The notes under the pieces are model-generated. The model did not search any database and was not told where the DNA came from. It worked only from the letters and a program-made list of their open reading frames with translations. From contig CP034994.1 in the NCBI GenBank assembly GCA_004026145.2, positions 16,980,400-17,044,399 of the forward strand: DNA of 64,000 nt, in the 5' to 3' direction. The position numbers and the translations under genes were made by a program. Each line of letters starts with the position of its first letter. Position 1 is the first letter of the stretch. The DNA is from Takifugu bimaculatus. Taxonomy: Eukaryota > Chordata > Actinopteri > Tetraodontiformes > Tetraodontidae. Below are positions 57,658-64,000 of the stretch, one piece after another.

Positions 57658-60586
57658 TGTCAAATTGTAAACTTGAATCAACAAAGTTTATGTTTCGGGC
57701 CGTTGTCACCAAAGTCAGTAAGCTTTGTGCAGCCGTGCAAGGACGGGATTTAGACCTGTTGCTCCCTGCGGGGGGGGGGGGGGGGGGGGGGGGGATGGGA
57801 GGAGGCAGAGGAGGAGGAGGAGGAGGAGGAGGAGGAGAAGCAGGTCATTTACATCTAATTACAGCTACTTCTGCTTCTTGCTGGTGGAGATTACGCCATG
57901 CTGGACACTTTGGAACTGTTTCATTTTGGACAAACAATGATGTTTTGTCTCATTATTAATGGAGCCGCAGACATTTGATGCTCGACCATTTGATGGTCTG
58001 TGTGTCCTATCAAATTGTGTAAGCTCCTGCAGAGCACAGAGGCCTTTTGTGCCTCATTTCCTTTGCTGGATTTTAAATATTTTAACCCGTTGGGAGCCTG
58101 CTGGAGGAAATGGAAGCATGTATAAAAGGCTTTTGAAGGGTCACAGGGGACTATTGATGTTCAGTTGCCCAAATCACATCAATAAAATATATACAAAACA
58201 GCAAAAAAATATAATTCAAAAGCAAGAAAATAGGGAAGAATAAAGAGCCACACATGAGAAGGAGGCTTTTTAAGGTCAAAGTGATGCTCTAAGTCTGGAA
58301 CATGTTTGTGTTGATTCTTTATAATGAAGTTTAGCAAACCTTTATGTGCACGATAAAGAATAATTACTTGCACTGAAGTCAAATTGCATCCTTTTTAAAA
58401 GTTGAGTAGTTTCTTGTTTATTCCTAGGTTGTGTCTTTGGAGGACAAAAACATAATTATTCCTCATAATCATCGTGTTTGCGCGGTTTTAAAGACTTTCC
58501 AAAATCCAATCCTGGAATTAAAATGCGTAGAAGACAGAATTTGGAGGTAAGGGATCCTGTTGACCATTAATTTCAAATGAAGACATTGACTTAAGCAGCC
58601 GTCTGATGTGCGGCGTGTCGGATAAATGAAGAGGGAAAATATGCTTAAACCTGGACATGATTAACTCTGGGTGATTGTCAGCTCCTAAATCCTCTTAAAG
58701 GAGTGATCTTCATACAATAGTGTCAAAATCAAAGAGAAAATATGATACTGCTGAAAAAGGAAAAGAGGGGAGACACTTTTAGAAATCTCATCTGGCTCCA
58801 CAAACAATCAAAAAAAAGGTCTTGGTATAAACCAAATATTTCAACCAGCAGTTATTAAACCACAGTTACAGTATCTCTTACAGTGTGTGATATTATCCCG
58901 AACAACATGAAGAGGATGTTGTTATGGATGTTTATGAGACACATTACACAGACCTGAAATTCATTTGATATTGGTCAAGTCAAAATTTGATAGATTTGAA
59001 ATTATGTCCTTTGAGACACCACTGTACTAGAGACAGCACTAAAAAGATCACAGTTAAAATGAACTACAAGGTCTAAGCCTATAAACATCCTTAGATATGC
59101 AAATATGTTAACTTAGCATGGCTTTGTTTCATCATGAAGTGCAGCTGAGATCTAAAACGGAGCACCTACAGTTCCATCTTTATCTCTCCTGCGCTCAAAC
59201 ACAGGGCTGAGCTCAGTCCTGAGCGGTGTTCCTGCTGACCTCCAAATCCTCCTTATTGGACCATGCCCAACACTCTGCCACAAACAGAGTCCAATTACAG
59301 CCCTGGCTTATTCAGAAACACAAAATGTGCCCGTGATCCCTGGAGCTGCAGAAAGAATTTGTGCAGAAACCCCAACTAATGATGAGTTTTATTGACCCGA
59401 GCAGTAAATTTGACATGGACGCTGCTGATATTCGGCAAGTTAGTGACAGAAATGTACAAAGAGGGTGAAAACAGGTAAAAATAAAAATGAGCACCTTCAA
59501 CTAGCATGTTTTTGTTGCTGTTGACGCATCCTGGACAGGGGGCTAAATCTGGGCAACTGAATCGGTATGGTAAATATCCTCGTGAAAACATTCACGTTCA
59601 CTTTTGCTGAGGTAAAAGATAGAAGTCTCATTTCATTCTCTGGTGTGAGTTGGTTGCCCTGCAGCCACAGGTCTGGTTTGGCTCTGAATAGCAACCCTCC
59701 GTCCCTTTAAAATGAAACTGTCGGACATGAGAAAGAGCAGTGGCACAGTTTTACAGGCTAACACCATTAGAGCAGAGGTCTGCTGACTGCTTAATATACC
59801 TTAATAACCTGGATCAGCACAGAATAGAGCAGCACAGCACACCTGCAACAGGACCAAGAGCTTCTACAGAGGACATTAAAGGATTTATATCAGATTAGAA
59901 AGAACTGGGCTTAATGTGTCCTGAATCTGTGGTGAGTGGAGCCAAAACACTGTAATGGTTAATAAAAAATAGGCAGGCATTACAATATTAGAAGTAGTGT
60001 TGCTTTTAGTAAATATTTTCAATATATATATATCAAAATAGACCTAGGACACAATTTAGTGGTACTTTTCTCCCCCTAGTGGTATGAAATTGTTTAACAC
60101 ACAATGAAACGACTGTAGCATTAAGCCAAAACTGCATCCAGAGGATTTTTGTATTTACAGGGTCAGTTGTTAAAATAAAGTAACTGAAATATGTCAATTT
60201 AAAAATAAAATCTAACAAATACTGTTGTCAGTTGTATCCTACGTCTTATTTCATGATTTTTAAGATTGGGTTTAGTTTAGTTTTGGAAAAATCTGTGGTC
60301 ATTTTTTCAATTAAATATTAACAATTAGCTGAGTAATATAAACAAAATAGGTTGGCCATTACAAAACGACTTATTTCAGATGCAATGGGAGAAATGGAGT
60401 TAAAAAAAAAAGGCCAGTCATTTACAGAGGAAATACAAAATTTATATAAAACATACAAATGCCTTCTATTTACATGACAAAACATTACCAGCAAACCTCA
60501 GTTTAATGACCATTCAATATGAATGATCGTTTAACAGACTGAGGAAACCACAAAAGCAAAACATCGATATCATGACAACCAAGACG
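57658..60586. other. Upstream of ndufa4l2, downstream of actr5
   Basis: The interval contains the ndufa4l2 promoter and the actr5 3' UTR, both on the minus strand. No coding exon with matching splice phases was seen, and the short open frames are isolated. I could not identify a convincing hypoxia-response element near the ndufa4l2 start. Confidence 0.45.
57770..57838. repeat. Poly-G run followed by (GGA)n
   Basis: 25 G, then a GGAGGC/GGA-rich stretch, about 110 bases upstream of the ndufa4l2 start codon. G-quadruplex-prone on the plus strand. Confidence 0.85.
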
Positions 60587-62114
60587 TCAGTTTAGGAGTT
60601 CACCCTCAACATATTGGAACTCGAGGTTGGATGTGCGGCTGCTAACCATAGTGGCTGGTGCAGAGGCCACAGCTGATGGCAGCGTGGGGGCACAGGGCTC
60701 AGTGGGGCGGGCAGGAGCTGGTTTGGTGATTTTAATGGGAATGAAGGCTGTTGGAGGCACGGTGCTCACTCAGGTATTCGCCTCCTTTCTCCTCGTACTC
60801 CTGCCTGCTTATCCACCCCTGTGCTGCTGCTCCCTCTCTAGGAGGCGGGTTCTCCAAGGCCCAGTCACGCGCCCCAAACCAGGCATCCAGGGCAGGTCGC
60901 GAGGCCAGAGTCACCTAAGAAGGAGTCGAGACTTTAGACGTCATGTCTGGTCTGTATGTCACTGTAAAAATGTGAATCTATTTAAACAACTATCTTGGAA
61001 TTCTAATTATGGCTGTATGTTAAAGCTGGGGTTTATAAGGTTTTATGGCATATAATGTATGACTGTAGTACCTTAAAATGTGACTGAAAAGGCCTCATGG
61101 CCAGCAGTTCCTTCTCCACTCGCTCCTTCATCCCAGGGTACTGCATGTTTCCTCCTGTCAGAAACACGTTGCTCACCAGCGCCTCCTGCTGTTCTGGAGT
61201 GTATCTGCATGTGGTAGAGATACACAACTTAATATTTAGGCATAGTTCTCTGAGACAAATTCATGTTTAAGATATTAAGACCTTTAATCGAGGTTTAAAT
61301 TTATCTTTGTTGCAGATTAACCTCTTTCATCTTAATGCAGCATTAGATAATCACATATAAAGCCATGCATGCAAAGTGGGATGTCTGAATCTACAGCACT
61401 GAAACTAGATGATATAGAGCCCATTAAAGTCTATGGTTGTTGTATAGTTATCTTGCATGATTACCTGGCCAGAACGTACTGCAACGTCTCCATCAGCCCC
61501 ATCTGGTCCTCGCCGGTCAACGAGGGCTGGAAGAGAATCTCAGGACACCGTAGTCGCTCTGTCCCCACAAACAGCTGGTGGTACTCCGCCATGTTGAACA
61601 CAGGCTGGAAACCAAAGTCATTTCTCACTCCATCATCAAGGCATCACTATGTACACAAAATAGTTCTGCTAGCTGCAAAACTAACCTGTAAGTAAGTTAA
61701 AAAAGTTTCTACTTTAGTTTCTACAAAAAGGCTCTACTTTTCCAGTCTCTACCTGAACCATATTAGCACTTTTTTCCTGCAGTGCATCTTCTGGGAAATC
61801 AGACTCCACCAGCGGCGCTCTATCACCCTCATCCATTGGCTGTTCCAGCTCCGACACCTGACAGAGAGCAGGAGAAAAGCCTCAGGCTTCATGTCAGCTG
61901 CAGCACATCAACGGTGGCGAACAAGGACAGATTCCACAAAGCCCAGCAGCACATTTATGGTAATTAGATATGGATGCAGGAATAATTAGAGTACTCTACT
62001 CTGTCCTCAACTCAAGGGTTTATAAAGTAAGATGATCAGCTCCGGGCATTTGTGGAGAACTGAGGAGAATGAATACTTCACTGTGGCAGCTGAAATATCT
62101 CCAAATCAATCCAA

Positions 62115-62178
<64 letters not shown>

Positions 62179-63659
62179 TACCTAAACATTCATTGCTAAA
62201 ATACTTAATACCAATTAACTTTTTTCTACTATTACATTTGAGGATTTGGAGTTATTTCTTTTAATCATACATATTTTCAATACTGAAGAATTTTGTTTCT
62301 CTGGAATGTTTCTTTCATCTAGTCTAAAACTGTCAGACTGAAAGAAACACAATAAATCACCACACCCAAGTCAGCCTGCAGCATCAGCCAAAGCATGATA
62401 ATAATGTTACTACTGTTGGTAACACTCACCTCCGTCTTTCCCTCTGCTCCATCGCTCTGCAACAGCTTCTGCCTGCCTTGTTCTACCGCCACCTGCAGCT
62501 TGTTGATGTAGGACTGCAGCTCCTCAGCCGAGTCCATGTTGAGCTCCACCAGGTTCTTGTGAAAATGGTCCATCAGGCCGTCTTCAAGCAGCTCCTGCAC
62601 ACACAGACCTCTAGTGTTACTGTACAACACACTTCAATCAAATATTAAACATGAATTTTCTCTTGTTTAAGGAGCAGAATGTAAGAGATTTAGGTAAAGA
62701 AACCATACAAATGACCCTGGTATGTCTGCTACCTTTATGGAATCCTGTTAATTTGAAACACTTTTATCACTGAGAATAGTAGTCCAGCCAGAATATTCTC
62801 ATTTCAAAAGCAAAGATGCAGCTTGCAAGTACCAGTACATTTAAAATCACCAAAGTCTGACATTAGTAAACATAAAAGGCATCATTATCATTGCCAAAGA
62901 TGTGACAAATTCAGAAACTAAACCAGGATCTGTGTAGGAGATGCCTTTGCAACATGGTGACGGCTAGTGGAAGTGAGGAAGAATTTAAAGCTGGGTACAG
63001 CGCTCTAAAGTTCTCCATATAGCACCTGTTTTGGCCACAAACTTACATAAAGCTCCTTTAAATTATGGAACATTGGTCATTCATTCTCTTTGGATTTTAA
63101 ATGCTGCATATAAGGTCAAACAAAATGTGAGAAAGAGATAATCTGAATCTCTTGCCTGCACAGCCATGAGCCTGTCTAACTTTTCTTGATCCTGCAGCAG
63201 CTTCTCCTCCCGGCGGCGAGCATTTATCTCCTGAAGCCGCCGAAGTTGCTGAGCTCGCCTCTCTTGTCTCTCCTCCACGCTGACAGAGCCACTTGGCACC
63301 TTACCAGAGAAGGGAAGCTGCATGCGGTGAACTTCCCGGTCATAAAACTCAGGGCTGCGCCACTTCTCCAACTCTGTTAAGAACACGACATTCAAGTCAA
63401 GGGGCTCACCTTGAATTACTACCTATAAAGTGTACATCCAGTATACTATACTACATAATAATCAAGTGCGTACACATGATCCAATATACCTTCATGGTAA
63501 TCCACAGCAGTGTAGCTGTGTTCATGCAGCAGCTCCTCCACTCGACTGAGTGTGATGGCAGCGAGGTGACCGGGGTACTTCAGCTGGAGGAGACGCTGCA
63601 GGTAAGATGCTGCCTGGCTCCCCGCTACGTTCACCCGCTTGCAGTTGACAGCATCCACC
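60587..63659 (-). CDS. actr5: Actin-related protein 5 (INO80 complex), 3' part
   Basis: Nuclear actin-related subunit of the INO80 chromatin remodeller. Seven coding exons are visible (high-low): 63659-63490, 63373-63156, 62594-62430, 61857-61753, 61604-61465, 61204-61072, 60914-60587. They correspond to about human residue 240 to the C-terminus. The N-terminal actin-fold exons lie beyond the right edge. Diagnostic peptides: NCKRVNVAGSQAASYLQRLL, KYPGHLAAITLSRVEELLHE, the Arp5-specific basic coiled insert RRAQQLRRLQEINARRREEK, ELLEDGLMDHF, EYHQLFVGTERLRCPEI, NVFLTGGNMQYPGMK and YEEKGGEYL. The exon at 63373-63156 ends at a GC donor. In the last exon one extra base near 60746-60753 breaks the frame: read literally it stops at 60732. 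Corrected, it continues AFIPIKITKPAPARP to a stop at 60587, matching the family end better. Confidence 0.93.
62120..62173. repeat. (GT)n microsatellite in an actr5 intron
   Basis: About 26 GT units between the actr5 exons at 61857 and 62430. Confidence 0.95.
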
Positions 63660-64000
63660 CTAAAAACAAATATATACTAAAATAAATGTTGAGCTGGCTC
63701 TTGCAACCTATATAAAGTCATTCTGAATGTCAAAGCTGCAACACATTTCAAATACATTGTTTGGGGGTATGTTTTCCATGTTTTCCTTCCCGACAATCAT
63801 TTACGAATTCAGAAACTAAGGGTGAAATCCAACTTATTTTGCTCATTAGTCTGGCATATTTCTATTTTCCTCTTCATGTAAGCCACTGATTTCTGCTCAG
63901 GCCCATATAATAAAGATCACTACAAAAGCTTACAAACTCAGAGGAAAGAGATGAGAATTGTAATTATTGCCCAGTATGAGAAGCTGGATTCAAGTCTATT
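63660..64000 (-). other. actr5: actr5 intron, cut by the window edge
   Basis: Sequence upstream of the acceptor TTTTTAG/GGTGG at 63660/63659. No exon recognised; it should continue into the next actr5 exon outside the window. Confidence 0.6.

Noticed and set aside
62595..63155. actr5 exon reading past its GC donor
   Set aside because: The continued frame (ARDSDYLFL) has no Arp5 character, whereas splicing at GC restores VQ-ELLED.

Overview
The window is nuclear DNA of a ray-finned fish, most likely a compact-genome teleost. All protein genes are vertebrate genes split by GT-AG introns, many only about 80-500 bp long. kif5a fits its whole coding part into 9.4 kb. Dinucleotide microsatellites are frequent, and there is a tRNA-derived SINE with a fish-type LINE-like tail. 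I used no database; identities come from recognising protein families and from splicing exons by hand with phase checks.

Layout, left to right. Positions 1-4860 hold no gene I can support, and 4861-5363 holds two weak candidate exons of an unidentified minus-strand gene. On the minus strand, kif5a (8697-18130; 28 coding exons, 1027 aa) probably has a long 3' UTR down to about 6145. Also on the minus strand is a methyl-CpG-binding-domain gene of the MBD5/6 type, called mbd6 (20647-29680; 11 coding exons). On the plus strand stac3 follows (33907-36936; 12 coding exons, 332 aa). Between stac3 and nxph4 lies the most striking element: a tandem array of six U5 spliceosomal snRNA genes (37838-42106), all on the minus strand and all 116 nt by alignment. 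Each has a PSE-like promoter block, and the spacers carry CTCF-like motifs. Then come nxph4 (43417-46864, plus), shmt2 (47478-52436, plus; 491 aa), ndufa4l2 (54858-57657, minus; 82 aa) and the 3' part of actr5 (60587-63659, minus; its 5' part lies beyond the right edge).

The linkage of kif5a and mbd6, and of stac3, nxph4, shmt2 and ndufa4l2, corresponds to genes that lie together on human 12q13.3, in a rearranged order. actr5 is an outsider to that block. The genes do not form one pathway: they cover axonal transport (kif5a), chromatin (mbd6, actr5), muscle excitation-contraction coupling (stac3), pre-mRNA splicing (U5), synaptic signalling (nxph4), mitochondrial one-carbon metabolism (shmt2) and a respiratory-chain-related subunit (ndufa4l2).

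Four single-base breaks in otherwise well-conserved coding exons (two in mbd6, one each in nxph4 and actr5) look more like assembly indels than pseudogenes, because splice sites and both flanking frames are intact. Two introns (kif5a intron 3 and one actr5 intron) appear to use GC donors.
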